Notes: generated by a model not told the origin, from the sequence alone. A DNA stretch of 64,000 bases from Pseudomonas sp. TH41 (GCF_016650695.1 NZ_JAEKFH010000007.1:248001-312000), one strand, 5' to 3'. Positions 23,485 to 32,210 are shown, counted from the first letter of the stretch. A program made the numbers and translations.

Positions 23485-25386
23485 ATGAAATGCGACCCCA
23501 CTCTCTATCGCGCCGCGCCGCCATCACTCGCCGTGAAACCCCGTCTGATTCGCCATTTGTTCCTGCCGCCGCTGATCATCGCCCTGATGATCGGACTGGG
23601 TTACCTCGGCTTTTGGGTCAGTGAGCACTACGGGATCCGCAGCCTCAGCGAAAATGGCCAGCGTCAGCTGGAACTGCATGCCCGCGCCGTCGAGAGCGAG
23701 ATCAGCAAGTACACCTACCTGCCCAGCCTGCTGGAACTCGAATCCAGCGTTCCAACACTGTTGGCCGACCCGACGCCGGAACACCGGAAAACGGTCAATG
23801 AATACCTTGAAGGCCTGAACCGGCGCAGCCGCAGCCGGGCCATCTACGTGATGGACACCACCGGTCGAGTCATGGCCACCAGCAACTGGCGCGATGTCGA
23901 CAGCTATCTGGGTGAAGACCTGTCCTTTCGCGCTTATTTCCAGAACGCCGTGCGCGGTCAGCCGGGGCGCTTCTACGGCATTGGCAGCACCAATGGCGAA
24001 CCCGGTTACTATCTGGCCCATGGCCTGGAAGAACACGGCAAGATCATCGGCGTTGCCGTGGTCAAAGTCCGCCTCGAAGCCATGGAGGAACGCTGGCAAC
24101 GGGCGCGCCTGGAAGCCTTCGTCAGTGACGAGAACGGCATCATCATTCTCTCCAGCGATCCGGCGCGACGGCTCAAATCGGTTGTACCGTTGAGCGACGA
24201 GACCAAGGAAAAACTCGCCCGCAGCCTTCAGTACTACTGGTTTCCACTGAACGAGCTGCAACCGCTGGCCCGGGAAAAACTGGCCGAAGGCGAAGAAAAA
24301 CTGACGTTCCCGGCCAACAGCGAAGTCGAGTCCGATGAAGAGGACATCAGCTACCTCTCGCAAACTCGCCCGCTGAGTGACACGCCGTGGAATTTCACCC
24401 TGCTCACGCCCTTGCAGGATTTGCGGCGCGAAGCGATCAATCAGGGGATTCTGGTGGCCGTGGCATTTGCCCTGGTGGCGTTCCTGCTGATCGCCTGGAA
24501 CGAACGGCGCAAGGTCATCGCCACCCGCCTCGCCGCCCGGGAAGCCTTGCAGGAGGCCAACAATCAACTGGAGCGTCGGATTACCGAACGCACCACCGAC
24601 CTGCGCGCCAGCAATGAACGGCTCAAGGGCCAGATCCGCGAACGCCGTCAAGCCGAAGAGACGTTGCGCCGGGCCCAGGATGAACTGGTGCAGGCTGGCA
24701 AACTCGCCGCTATCGGCCAGATGTCCACCAGCATCGCCCACGAATTGAACCAGCCGCTGGCCGCGTTGCGGACCTTGTCCGGCAACACCGTCCGCTTTCT
24801 GGAACGCGGTCAATTGGACGTGGCCAGCACCAACCTCAAGACCATCAACGAATTGATCGACCGCATGGGCCGGATCACCGCCAGCCTGCGGTCGTTCGCC
24901 CGTCGCGGCGATGACAAGGGTCAGGCCAGCCTCTGCAAAGCAGTGGACGCCGCGTTGCAACTGCTCGGCGGTCGCGTGGAAAGTGTCCATCTGCAACTGC
25001 ATCGTGACTTCGAGCAGGTACAGGTGCAGATCGACCAGACCCGCCTGGAGCAGATTCTGGTCAACCTGATCGGCAACGCCCTCGACGCCATGCAGGCGCA
25101 ACCGCTGCCGGAGTTGTGGCTCGAAGGCGAAGCGCTCGACGGCAAGTATCGCCTGCGCGTACGCGACAACGGCCACGGCATCGACGCCGAAGCGCGCAAA
25201 CATTTGTTCGAACCGTTCTTTACCACCAAGCCCGGCGAGCAGGGCCTGGGCCTCGGCCTGACCCTGTCGGCCAGTCTGGCGGCGGCCACTGGCGGCCATT
25301 TGGGTGTCGAACACCCCGTCAGCGGTGGTACCACCTTCGTCCTCAGTTTACCGTTGGTAAGCCCCACTCCCGCCGAGCCAATATGA
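23485..25386 (+). CDS. aauS: Sensor histidine kinase AauS (DctB-like)
   Basis: A 633-residue membrane sensor kinase. A transmembrane segment near residues 28-46, a periplasmic double-Cache-type sensor of about 270 residues (IYVMDTTGRVMATSN, GRFYGIGSTNGEPGYYLAHGL) and a second segment near 322-338 are followed by a coiled coil, a HisKA domain with the phospho-His at about 419 (SIAHELNQPLAALR), and HATPase N, G1, F and G2 boxes (NLIGNALDAMQ, DNGHGID, FFTTK, GLGLGL). The DctB resemblance and the position after aatJQMP support sensing of acidic amino acids. Start ATG 23485; a GTG lies one codon upstream. Overlaps aauR by 4 bases. Confidence 0.9.
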   Translation: MKCDPTLYRAAPPSLAVKPRLIRHLFLPPLIIALMIGLGYLGFWVSEHYGIRSLSENGQRQLELHARAVESEISKYTYLPSLLELESSVPTLLADPTPEHRKTVNEYLEGLNRRSRSRAIYVMDTTGRVMATSNWRDVDSYLGEDLSFRAYFQNAVRGQPGRFYGIGSTNGEPGYYLAHGLEEHGKIIGVAVVKVRLEAMEERWQRARLEAFVSDENGIIILSSDPARRLKSVVPLSDETKEKLARSLQYYWFPLNELQPLAREKLAEGEEKLTFPANSEVESDEEDISYLSQTRPLSDTPWNFTLLTPLQDLRREAINQGILVAVAFALVAFLLIAWNERRKVIATRLAAREALQEANNQLERRITERTTDLRASNERLKGQIRERRQAEETLRRAQDELVQAGKLAAIGQMSTSIAHELNQPLAALRTLSGNTVRFLERGQLDVASTNLKTINELIDRMGRITASLRSFARRGDDKGQASLCKAVDAALQLLGGRVESVHLQLHRDFEQVQVQIDQTRLEQILVNLIGNALDAMQAQPLPELWLEGEALDGKYRLRVRDNGHGIDAEARKHLFEPFFTTKPGEQGLGLGLTLSASLAAATGGHLGVEHPVSGGTTFVLSLPLVSPTPAEPI

Positions 25387-26711
25387 ACAACGACCTTAGT
25401 GTGCTGATCGTCGAAGACGATCCCCATGTGCTGCTCGGCTGCCAACAGGCGCTGACCCTGGAAGACATTCCCTGCGTGGGTGTCGGTAGCGCCGAAGAAG
25501 CGCTGGAGCGGGTGGGTGACAACTTCGCGGGGATCGTGATCAGCGACATCCGCCTGCCTGGCATCGACGGGCTGGAACTGCTGACCCGGCTCAAGGCCCG
25601 CGACCGCAGCCTGCCAGTGGTACTGATTACCGGCCACGGCGACATCTCCATGGCCGTCGGCGCGATGCAAAAAGGCGCCTACGACTTCATGGAGAAACCG
25701 TTCTCCCCCGAACGGCTGGTGGAGGTAGCCCGCCGCGCGCTGGAGCAACGCAGCCTGGCGCGGGAAGTCTCGTCCTTGCGCCGGCAACTGGCGGAGCGGG
25801 ATTCTCTTGAAGGCCGGATCATCGGCCGCTCGCCGGCCATGCAGAATCTGCGGGAACTGATCGCCAACGTGGCCGACACCTCGGCCAACGTGCTGATCGA
25901 AGGCGAAACCGGCACCGGTAAAGAACTGGTTGCACGTTGCCTGCACGACTTCAGTCGCCGGCACACCAAACAGTTCGTGGCACTGAACTGCGGTGGTCTA
26001 CCGGAGAACCTGTTCGAAAGCGAAATCTTCGGCCATGAAGCCAACGCCTTTACCGGCGCCGGCAAACGGCGGATCGGCAAGATTGAACACGCCGACGGTG
26101 GCACCCTGTTCCTCGACGAAGTGGAAAGCATGCCGCTGCCCTTGCAGATCAAACTGCTGCGGGTGTTGCAGGAACGCACCCTCGAACGACTCGGTTCGAA
26201 CCAGAGCGTGGCCGTGGATTGCCGAGTGATCGCCGCAACGAAGTCAGATCTGGACGAGTCAAGCAAAGCGGGGGAATTTCGCAGCGACCTGTATTACCGC
26301 CTCAACGTGGTGACCCTCGAGCTGCCGCCCCTGCGCGAACGGCGTGAAGACATCCTGCAACTGTTCGAACACTTCCTGCAGCAGTCGTCCCTGCGCTTTG
26401 ACCGCGCGGTGCCGGAACTGGACAACCAGACCCTGTCGAACCTGATGAGCCACGACTGGCCGGGTAACGTGCGTGAGCTGCGCAACGTGGCCGAGCGCTT
26501 TGCCCTCGGTCTGCCCGCCTTCAAAAAATCCGGTACCAGTGGCAGCAACCAGGGCCTGGCCTTCGCCGAAGCGGTCGAAGCCTTCGAGCGCAACCTGCTC
26601 AGCGACGCCTTGCAACGCAGTGGCGGCAACCTGACCCAGGCCAGCCTCGAACTGGGCATGGCCAAGACCACGCTGTTCGACAAAGTGAAGAAGTACGGGT
26701 TGAGCCACTGA
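25383..26711 (+). CDS. aauR: Sigma-54 response regulator AauR (NtrC/DctD family)
   Basis: A 442-residue enhancer-binding activator. Receiver domain residues 5-120 with phospho-Asp55 (ISDIRLPG); AAA+ domain with Walker A GETGTGKE (173-181) and Walker B GGTLFLDEVE; C-terminal Fis-type helix-turn-helix (GGNLTQASLELGMAKTTLFDKVKKYG). The sigma-54 contact loop reads NAFTGA (221-226) instead of the canonical GAFTGA. It presumably activates the aatJ promoter through the TTCGG-N4-CCGAA sites. The ATG at 25383 overlaps the aauS stop. Confidence 0.92.
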   Translation: MNNDLSVLIVEDDPHVLLGCQQALTLEDIPCVGVGSAEEALERVGDNFAGIVISDIRLPGIDGLELLTRLKARDRSLPVVLITGHGDISMAVGAMQKGAYDFMEKPFSPERLVEVARRALEQRSLAREVSSLRRQLAERDSLEGRIIGRSPAMQNLRELIANVADTSANVLIEGETGTGKELVARCLHDFSRRHTKQFVALNCGGLPENLFESEIFGHEANAFTGAGKRRIGKIEHADGGTLFLDEVESMPLPLQIKLLRVLQERTLERLGSNQSVAVDCRVIAATKSDLDESSKAGEFRSDLYYRLNVVTLELPPLRERREDILQLFEHFLQQSSLRFDRAVPELDNQTLSNLMSHDWPGNVRELRNVAERFALGLPAFKKSGTSGSNQGLAFAEAVEAFERNLLSDALQRSGGNLTQASLELGMAKTTLFDKVKKYGLSH

Positions 26712-27048
26712 TGGACCTGATTCTCAAAGCGACGCTGGGTGCGGCCGTGGTACTGATCCTCGCCGCCCTGGCCAGGACTAAAAACTATTACATCGCAGGG
26801 CTGGTGCCACTGTTTCCGACCTTTGCGCTCATTGCTCATTACATCGTCGGCAAAGGGCGCTCACTGGAGGACTTGAAGACCACCATCATGTTTGGATGTG
26901 GTCGATCATTCCGTACTTCATCTATCTGGCGACCTTGTATGTGATGGTGGACCGGATGCGCCTGGAAGCGTCCCTGGCGGTGGCGGCAGTGGCGTGGTTG
27001 ATGGCGGCGACGGTGCTGGTCAGTATTTGGGTCCGCTTCCAAGCCTGA
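26711..27048 (+). pseudogene. GlpM-family membrane protein gene with frameshift
   Basis: Residues 1-62 (MDLILKATLGAAVVLILAAL, then IAGLVPLFPTFALIAHYIVGKGRSLEDLKTTIMFG) read well. After TTTGG at 26895 the frame must shift by one base; from ATG 26896 the rest continues as WSIIPYFIYLATLYVMVDRM to the TGA at 27048, giving a full GlpM-like protein of about 112 residues with four hydrophobic segments. A single missing base in TTTGG-ATG explains it. It could be a real inactivating mutation or a sequencing error. The ATG overlaps the aauR stop by one base, so it belongs to the aauSR transcript. Confidence 0.8.
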
Positions 27049-27057
27049 CCACATTCC

Positions 27058-27146
27058 CCCTGTAGGAGCGAGCTTGCTCGCGATGGAGTGTCAGTCGACA
27101 TCGATGTCGCTGACACACCATCGCGAGCAAGCTCGCTCCTACAGGG
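27058..27146. repeat. REP doublet (GAGCGAGCTTGCTCGCGA type)
   Basis: Canonical arms flanked by cccctgt and acaggg, short loop of about 40 bases, just past the glpM-like gene. Confidence 0.88.
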
Positions 27147-27258
27147 AATCGTTGATGGGTGGCCCGTCCCTTGCATTTACCCCCAAAAGCCCCCTCGGCC
27201 GCCTTCATGATGGATGAAGCCGGTGTCTGGGAGGGTCTGCCAAGGGTGAACCCTGACC

Positions 27259-27372
27259 TTGAACATTTCAGACCTCGACCACAGCCTCACGGCCCAGGTC
27301 CCCATCGCGCGGTTGCTTGAAAACGGCCGGGCCACGACACTCATCGAGCGGTCCGAGGCGTTGATTCCATGA
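27259..27372 (+). other. Possible short ORF or gene remnant before the SMR-like pair
   Basis: A 37-codon frame from TTG (NISDLDHSLTAQVPIARLLE, then GRATTLIERSEALIP) ends in an ATGA overlap with the next gene, a join typical of real operon neighbours. It has no good ribosome site and no start with support. It could be the tail of a deleted upstream gene or chance. The rest of 27147-27368 shows nothing else. Confidence 0.3.
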
Positions 27373-27743
27373 CCTTCACCGTGATTGTGCTGGTGGCGTT
27401 TTCGATTGTGCTGGACGTCATCGGCCAGCTCTGTTTCAAGCTCGGCCTGGACCGTTTGCCGGAACTCGAAGGCAGGTTTCGGCTGAACGCGTTTTGGGGC
27501 CAGGTGTTCAACGCCCCCCTGCTGTGGTGCGGAATCGGCGCCTACACCATCGAGTTTTTCGTCTGGCTCGAAGCCCTGTCCCGGGCACCACTAAGCCTGT
27601 TGTTTCCCGCGGCGGCGCTGGCGTATTGCGGCGTGGTGCTGGCTGGAAAACTGATCCTCGGCGAGACCGTCAGTCGTCGGCGCTGGCTCGGTACGTTAGT
27701 GATTACGGCGGGCGTCATGCTCGTGTGTGTTCCTTATGCCTGA
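27369..27743 (+). CDS. Small EamA/SMR-like membrane transporter subunit (first of a pair)
   Basis: A 124-residue inner-membrane protein with four predicted helices (IVLVAFSIVLDVIGQLCFKLGL, LWCGIGAYTIEFFVWLEAL, LSLLFPAAALAYCGVVLAGKLIL, LGTLVITAGVMLVCVPY). The layout and the PLSLLFP...GE segment are those of SMR/EamA half-transporters such as ArnE. It is followed 10 bases later by a second protein of the same design, so a heterodimer is likely. The substrate is unknown; lipid-linked sugars are one option because ArnE/F do this. Confidence 0.78.
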   Translation: MTFTVIVLVAFSIVLDVIGQLCFKLGLDRLPELEGRFRLNAFWGQVFNAPLLWCGIGAYTIEFFVWLEALSRAPLSLLFPAAALAYCGVVLAGKLILGETVSRRRWLGTLVITAGVMLVCVPYA

Positions 27744-27753
27744 GGCTCAATCG

Positions 27754-28152
27754 ATGCGCAGAAGCAACACGGATTGGCTGCATGAGCGCCTTGGCACTAT
27801 CGTGCTGTGGGCGCTGTTGATCGGTTTCGAAAGTGCCGGCCAGATCGCCAGCAAAGTCGGTGGCGATCAATTGGGCCAGGTGAGTTTCAACCTGCAGTGG
27901 CTGCTGGCCGTGGCGGTCAATCCCGGCGTGTGGCTGGCGATTGCTTGTTACATCGGCGCGTTTTTTGTGTGGATGCTGATCCTGCGGCGCAGCAGTTTGT
28001 CTCTGGCGTTTCCGCTGAGTTCACTGGTGTTTGTCGGGGTTTTGCTCGGGTCCTGGTTGGGGCTCGGGGAGCAGATCAGCGTACTGCACTGGATCGGTAT
28101 GGCGGTGATCATGGGCGGGATTGCGCTGCTCGCCGAAGGCGAAGAAACCTGA
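27754..28152 (+). CDS. Small EamA/SMR-like membrane transporter subunit (second of a pair)
   Basis: A 132-residue protein with a polar N-terminus and four helices (TIVLWALLIGFESAGQIASK, WLAIACYIGAFFVWMLILRR, LSLAFPLSSLVFVGVLLGSWLGLGE, IGMAVIMGGIALLAEG). It parallels the preceding protein helix by helix, including the helix-3 LSLxFP motif and the conserved GE after it. ATG 27754 follows GAGG; an in-frame ATG at 27736 overlapping the first gene lacks a ribosome site. Confidence 0.76.
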   Translation: MRRSNTDWLHERLGTIVLWALLIGFESAGQIASKVGGDQLGQVSFNLQWLLAVAVNPGVWLAIACYIGAFFVWMLILRRSSLSLAFPLSSLVFVGVLLGSWLGLGEQISVLHWIGMAVIMGGIALLAEGEET

Positions 28153-28163
28153 CGCCAACATCG

Positions 28164-28259
28164 AACCTTTGTAGGAGCTGCCGCAGGCTGCGATCTTTTG
28201 ACTTTGCTTTAAAAATCAAGATCAAAAGATCGCAGCCTGCGGCAGCTCCTACAAAGGTT
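28164..28259. repeat. REP doublet (GGAGCTGCCGCAGGCTGCGATC type)
   Basis: Arms of about 38 bases (aacctttgtaggagctgccg onward) flank a short A/T-rich loop between convergent genes. Confidence 0.9.
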
Positions 28260-28268
28260 AGCGGTGAG

Positions 28269-29030
28269 TCAGTTGAATTTGTAGGCGATTGCTGCCTGCA
28301 CTTCGCCCTGATTGGTCTGCCCGATCTCTTTGACAATACTGCTGTCCGCCGCCGAACCCGTCAGGTGAATCCAGCTCGCACTGGTCACCAGCGACCAATG
28401 CGGCGCCAGCGCAAACTCGAAGCTCTGGGTCAGCGCCACGTTCTGCAAGCCGCCTCCCGCGTTGTACCGGCGAATCCCGGAGGCTTGAGACTCTTGGGCA
28501 CTGACGCCGAAGAACGTCTGATTCTGCCGGGCATCGGCGAAGTGCGCGGTCAGGTTACTGCTGCCAATCACCCCGCCACCCAGTGGATAACCCACCTCCC
28601 CGCCAACCCGTCCCAGCACCCCACCCTGCCCGCCCCCACCGCCCACGGCCTGGCCAACCGAGGCAAACACCCGCCAGAAATCAGCCGGCGCGTACTGAAC
28701 AAACCCGCCCACTTCGCCCATGTCCGGCACATCCCGCAACCCCCGGAGCTCGCCATTGGAAGCCCGCCCAGGCAGGTAATTCACAAACGGCCCCGCGCTG
28801 AAACCGTTGGCCTTGAACGCATTCCAGGTCAACCCGTCATCAGTGCTGAGGCTGACATCGCCCCAGTCCAGATCGAGGTACGGCACTGGCCGGGTTTCGT
28901 AGCGGCTGCCGCTCGGATCGCGCGGTTGATAGCTGAGGCCAGCGCCTGCCTCACCGGTGATGCTGCCCGCAAAAACGTTGGCCGAAGCGCACGTCAACGC
29001 TGTGAATAGAGCAACAGTAATCCTCGACAT
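28269..29030 (-). CDS. MipA/OmpV-like outer-membrane protein
   Basis: A 253-residue protein with a signal peptide (RITVALFTALTCASANVFA, cleavage about residue 22) and an amphipathic beta-strand pattern through to a C-terminal aromatic-containing strand ending AAIAYKFN. Segments such as GAGLSYQPRDPSGSRYETRPVPYLDLDWGDVSLS, GPFVNYLPGR and the late ALAPHWSLVTSASW fit the MipA/OmpV family of outer-membrane barrels or scaffold proteins. ATG 29030 has AAGGAA upstream. It is divergent from the HAD-aminotransferase operon and shares the 219-base gap holding the sigma-54 elements. Confidence 0.82.
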   Translation of the reverse strand: MSRITVALFTALTCASANVFAGSITGEAGAGLSYQPRDPSGSRYETRPVPYLDLDWGDVSLSTDDGLTWNAFKANGFSAGPFVNYLPGRASNGELRGLRDVPDMGEVGGFVQYAPADFWRVFASVGQAVGGGGGQGGVLGRVGGEVGYPLGGGVIGSSNLTAHFADARQNQTFFGVSAQESQASGIRRYNAGGGLQNVALTQSFEFALAPHWSLVTSASWIHLTGSAADSSIVKEIGQTNQGEVQAAIAYKFN

Positions 29031-29102
29031 GAGGCGGTTCCTTAATCTGTACATACGCGCATCAATCCTCGGATCAAGCGCCCTGCGCAAGCACTCATGT
29101 TG

Positions 29103-29120
29103 TTTGTAGCGACCTACAAA
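29103..29120. promoter_or_regulatory. Inverted-repeat enhancer candidate for the HAD operon
   Basis: TTTGTAG-CGAC-CTACAAA is a perfect 7+4+7 inverted repeat. A further half-site TTGTAG follows at 29123. It lies about 64-81 bases upstream of the -24 GG of the sigma-54 promoter at 29182, the normal place for an enhancer-binding protein. Confidence 0.6.
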
Positions 29121-29181
29121 AATTGTAGCTTCGCCACCACCAAAACCTGCCATAACCCCAGCCCCGCTGGGCCGAACACGA

Positions 29182-29198
29182 TTGGCACAGTCCCTGCT
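29182..29198 (+). promoter_or_regulatory. Sigma-54 (-24/-12) promoter of the HAD-aminotransferase operon
   Basis: TTGGCACAGTCCCTGCT has GG (29184-29185), 10 bases, then GC (29196-29197), matching TGGCAC-N5-TTGC with one change (CTGC). It is 52 bases before the ATG of the first gene. Confidence 0.8.
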
Positions 29199-29249
29199 CT
29201 ACCCCTTTGGCAAGCGCAAACAGCGCGTCCGGCCAAATAGGTACAAAAG

Positions 29250-29948
29250 ATGATTGACTGGCATATCGTGTGTGATTTCGACGGGACCATCACCCGCACC
29301 GACGTGATCGACAGCATCCTCCAACGATTCGCCGACCCAAGCTGGGAAGCGATCGAAAACGAGTGGCTGGCAGGCGACATCGGTTCCCGTGAATGCCTCA
29401 GCCGCCAGCTCGCACTGGTCAAGGCCACGCCGACCGAACTGCTCGGGTTCTTCGACAGCATCGAGATCGACCCGGACTTCCCCGACTTCGTCGATCACGT
29501 TATCGGCCTCGGCGCTTCGTTTGAAGTGGTCAGCGATGGCATCGAGCAAGGCATCGCACGAATCCTCGCGCGCAACTACGTGAACCTGCTGCCGATCCTC
29601 GCCAACCGCTTGCGTCAGGTCGATCACGAGAGCTGGCGCATCGACTTCCCGCACGCCAGCGACGCCTGCCGCGCGGCCGCCGGCAACTGTAAATGCAAAT
29701 CCACACCCAATGCCCAACGCGTGCTGGTCATCGGCGACGGCCAGTCCGACATGTGCGTGGCCTCCACCGCCGATTTCGTGTTCGCCAAGGATCGCCTGGC
29801 CGAACACTGCGAACGCAACGGCATCGCCTACGCGCGCTTCGACAGCTTCGCCGAACTCCCGGCCTTGCTCGCCCTGCTACCAAACGCCCGCGCCGCTAAC
29901 GTCACCTCATTCAACGTAGAAACACAGGAACTCTTCCACCATGTCTGA
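29250..29948 (+). CDS. MtnX-like HAD-IB family phosphatase
   Basis: A 232-residue cytoplasmic HAD phosphatase. Motif I is CDFDGTITRTD with the nucleophile Asp9 and acid/base Asp11; motif II Ser lies in EVVSDG; motif III/IV is IGDGQSDMC. The best general match is the MtnX/SerB-like group, which dephosphorylates small phosphometabolites. There are no methionine-salvage genes nearby, so that role is doubtful. AGGTACAAAAG precedes the ATG. It is the first gene of a sigma-54 operon and overlaps the aminotransferase by 8 bases. Confidence 0.85.
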   Translation: MIDWHIVCDFDGTITRTDVIDSILQRFADPSWEAIENEWLAGDIGSRECLSRQLALVKATPTELLGFFDSIEIDPDFPDFVDHVIGLGASFEVVSDGIEQGIARILARNYVNLLPILANRLRQVDHESWRIDFPHASDACRAAAGNCKCKSTPNAQRVLVIGDGQSDMCVASTADFVFAKDRLAEHCERNGIAYARFDSFAELPALLALLPNARAANVTSFNVETQELFHHV

Positions 29949-31335
29949 TATTCGAATCGCGACCGCAGAAGACCAGATCCTTCTGGAAAAAGAAGCCAAG
30001 TACTGCTCCTACGGCGACACCGTTCACTACATCGAACCGCCGCGCATCTTCAGCCGCTGCGAAGGTTCCTACGTCTGGGACACCAGCGACCAGGCCTACC
30101 TCGACCTGCAAATGTGGTACTCGGCAGTCAACTTCGGTTACGCCAACCCGCGCCTGAACAATGCGTTGAAACAACAGATCGACACCCTGCCGCAGATCGC
30201 CAGCCAGTACCTGCACAAAGGCAAGATCGAGCTCTCGGAAATGATCGCGGTCGATGCGAAGAAGAAATTCGGCCTCGACGGTCGTGTGCACTTCAACGTC
30301 GGCGGCTCGCAGTCCATCGAGGACTCGCTGAAAGTCGTGCGCAACGCCACCAACGGCAAAAGCCTGATGTTCGCTTTCGAGGGCGGCTACCACGGACGCA
30401 CCCTCGGCGCCTCGTCGATTACCTCCAGCTACCGCTATCGCCGCCGCTACGGCCACTTTGGCGAGCGCGCCAACTTCATCCCGTTCCCGTACCACTTCCG
30501 TGGCCCGAAAGGCATGACCAAGGAAGAGTACGGCAGCCATTGCGTGCAGCAATTCGCCCGGTTGTTCGAGACGGAATACAACGGCGTCTGGGACCCGAAA
30601 GTCGGCCAGAGCGAATACGCCGCCTTCTACGTCGAGCCGATCCAGGGCACCGGCGGCTATGTGATTCCGCCGATGAACTTCTACAGCGAACTCAAGCATG
30701 TGCTGGATCAGCACGGCATCTTGATGGTGGTCGACGAAATCCAGATGGGTTTCTGGCGCACCGGCAAGCTGTGGTCGATCGAACACTTCGACGTCAAACC
30801 GGACGTGATCGTCTTCGGCAAAGCGCTGACCAATGGCCTCAATCCGCTGGGTGGCATCTGGGCCAAGGAAGAACTGATCAACCCGAAAATCTTCCCGCCA
30901 GGTTCGACCCACTCCACCTTTGCGTCCAACCCGCTGGGCACGGCGGTGGGTCTGGAAATGTTCAAGATGACCAGCGAAGTCGACTACGGTGCGATGGTCA
31001 TGAACAAGGGCAAGTACTTCCTCGAAGGCCTGAAAGACTTGCAAAAACGCTACCCGATCATCGGCGACGTCGACGGTCTGGGCCTGGCACTGCGCTGCGA
31101 AATCTGCGGCCCGGACGGTTTCACACCGGACAAGGCAACCCTGGACTTCATGGTTGAAGAAGGCATGAAGGGCGACATCGAAATCGACGGTAAACGCCTC
31201 GGCCTGATTCTCGACGTGGGCGGTTACTACAAGAACGTCATCACCCTGGCGCCGTCGCTGGAAATCAGCTACCCCGAAATCGATTTGGGCATCGCCCTGC
31301 TCGACCGTTTGCTTGATCGAGCCATGAAACGATGA
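29941..31335 (+). CDS. Class III (PLP) aminotransferase
   Basis: A 464-residue fold-type I PLP enzyme. Features are the N-terminal GSYVWDTSDQAYLDLQMWYSAVNFGYANPR, the phosphate-cup GGSQSIEDSLKVVR, GGYHGRTLGASS, the cofactor aspartate in VVDEIQMGFWRTG and the Schiff-base Lys294 in FGKALTNGLNPLGG. DEIQMGFWRTG differs from the usual DEVQTGFGRTG, placing it outside the well-known ornithine/GABA groups. Amino donor and acceptor are unknown. It is overlapped by the HAD gene upstream and the hydrolase gene downstream, which implies fixed stoichiometry and one pathway. Confidence 0.9.
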   Translation: MSDIRIATAEDQILLEKEAKYCSYGDTVHYIEPPRIFSRCEGSYVWDTSDQAYLDLQMWYSAVNFGYANPRLNNALKQQIDTLPQIASQYLHKGKIELSEMIAVDAKKKFGLDGRVHFNVGGSQSIEDSLKVVRNATNGKSLMFAFEGGYHGRTLGASSITSSYRYRRRYGHFGERANFIPFPYHFRGPKGMTKEEYGSHCVQQFARLFETEYNGVWDPKVGQSEYAAFYVEPIQGTGGYVIPPMNFYSELKHVLDQHGILMVVDEIQMGFWRTGKLWSIEHFDVKPDVIVFGKALTNGLNPLGGIWAKEELINPKIFPPGSTHSTFASNPLGTAVGLEMFKMTSEVDYGAMVMNKGKYFLEGLKDLQKRYPIIGDVDGLGLALRCEICGPDGFTPDKATLDFMVEEGMKGDIEIDGKRLGLILDVGGYYKNVITLAPSLEISYPEIDLGIALLDRLLDRAMKR

Positions 31336-32210
31336 ATGCCGAAGAGATCGACATGGGCGAAGGCAGCGCCGGTTTCGTTCTCGGCAGCGGGGAGGTCGCG
31401 GTGTTGTTGATCCACGGCCTCACCGGCACCCCGACCGAATTGCGTCGGGTCGCCATGGGCCTGGCCAAGGCCGGTTGCACGGTCTACGTGCCGACCCTGG
31501 CCGGACACTGCGGCAACAACGCCGACCTGCAAGCCACCGGTTGGCGCGACTGGTACGAAAGCGCACGCAAAACCTTCGTCGGTATCCGGCGTAAGCACCC
31601 ACACGTGTTCGTCGGCGGTTTGTCGATGGGCGCGGTGCTGTCGATGTACCTGGCCGCCGAACACCCGGGGCAGATCGAAGGCTTGTTGCTGTACTCGACG
31701 ACCCTGCGTTATGACGGCTGGAACATGCCGTGGGTGGCGAAATTGAGCAGCCTGGTGATGTCGATTCCATTTGGCGTGCACCTGTGCCGCTTCAACGAAA
31801 AATCCCCGTTCGGCATAAAGGACGAACGCTTGCGAGCGATCGTCGAGCGACAGATGAAGGCGGGCGAAAGCAGTAATGCCGGGCTGCTGACCATGTCCGG
31901 GGTCAGTGTTCGGGAACTGCATCGGTTGGTGGCGGCGGTGAAGAAACGCATGCCGCAGATCACCACCCAGGCGCTGGTCTTGCATTCAAGTGAAGACGAC
32001 ATCACCAGCCGCTGGAACGCCGACTATGTGGAACGCAAACTCGGCGGGCCGGTGGTGAAAATCTTGCTCGACGATTGCTATCACATGATCACCGTCGACC
32101 TGCAATACCGCCGCGTCGTGGAGTTGAGCGCAGATTTTATCCAGCACCGTTTCACGCAACAAGGCTGCGTTCCGCACCCCATCCATCAGGACTATCGACA
32201 ATTGGCCTGA
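31332..32210 (+). CDS. Alpha/beta hydrolase (carboxylesterase-like)
   Basis: A 292-residue cytoplasmic serine hydrolase. The oxyanion strand VLLIHGLTGTPTELR, the nucleophile elbow GGLSMGA (Ser98), and late Asp and His candidates in VLHSSEDDITS and DDCYHMITVD form the triad. This layout resembles bacterial carboxylesterases of the Est30 type. It overlaps the aminotransferase stop by 4 bases (ATGA), so the three proteins probably act in one route: phosphatase, transaminase and ester/thioester/amide hydrolase. A REP doublet ends the operon. Confidence 0.85.
   Translation: MNAEEIDMGEGSAGFVLGSGEVAVLLIHGLTGTPTELRRVAMGLAKAGCTVYVPTLAGHCGNNADLQATGWRDWYESARKTFVGIRRKHPHVFVGGLSMGAVLSMYLAAEHPGQIEGLLLYSTTLRYDGWNMPWVAKLSSLVMSIPFGVHLCRFNEKSPFGIKDERLRAIVERQMKAGESSNAGLLTMSGVSVRELHRLVAAVKKRMPQITTQALVLHSSEDDITSRWNADYVERKLGGPVVKILLDDCYHMITVDLQYRRVVELSADFIQHRFTQQGCVPHPIHQDYRQLA

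Noticed and set aside
23524..25314. A 596-codon minus-strand open frame
   Set aside because: Antisense to aauS; no recognisable motifs, while the plus strand has a full kinase.
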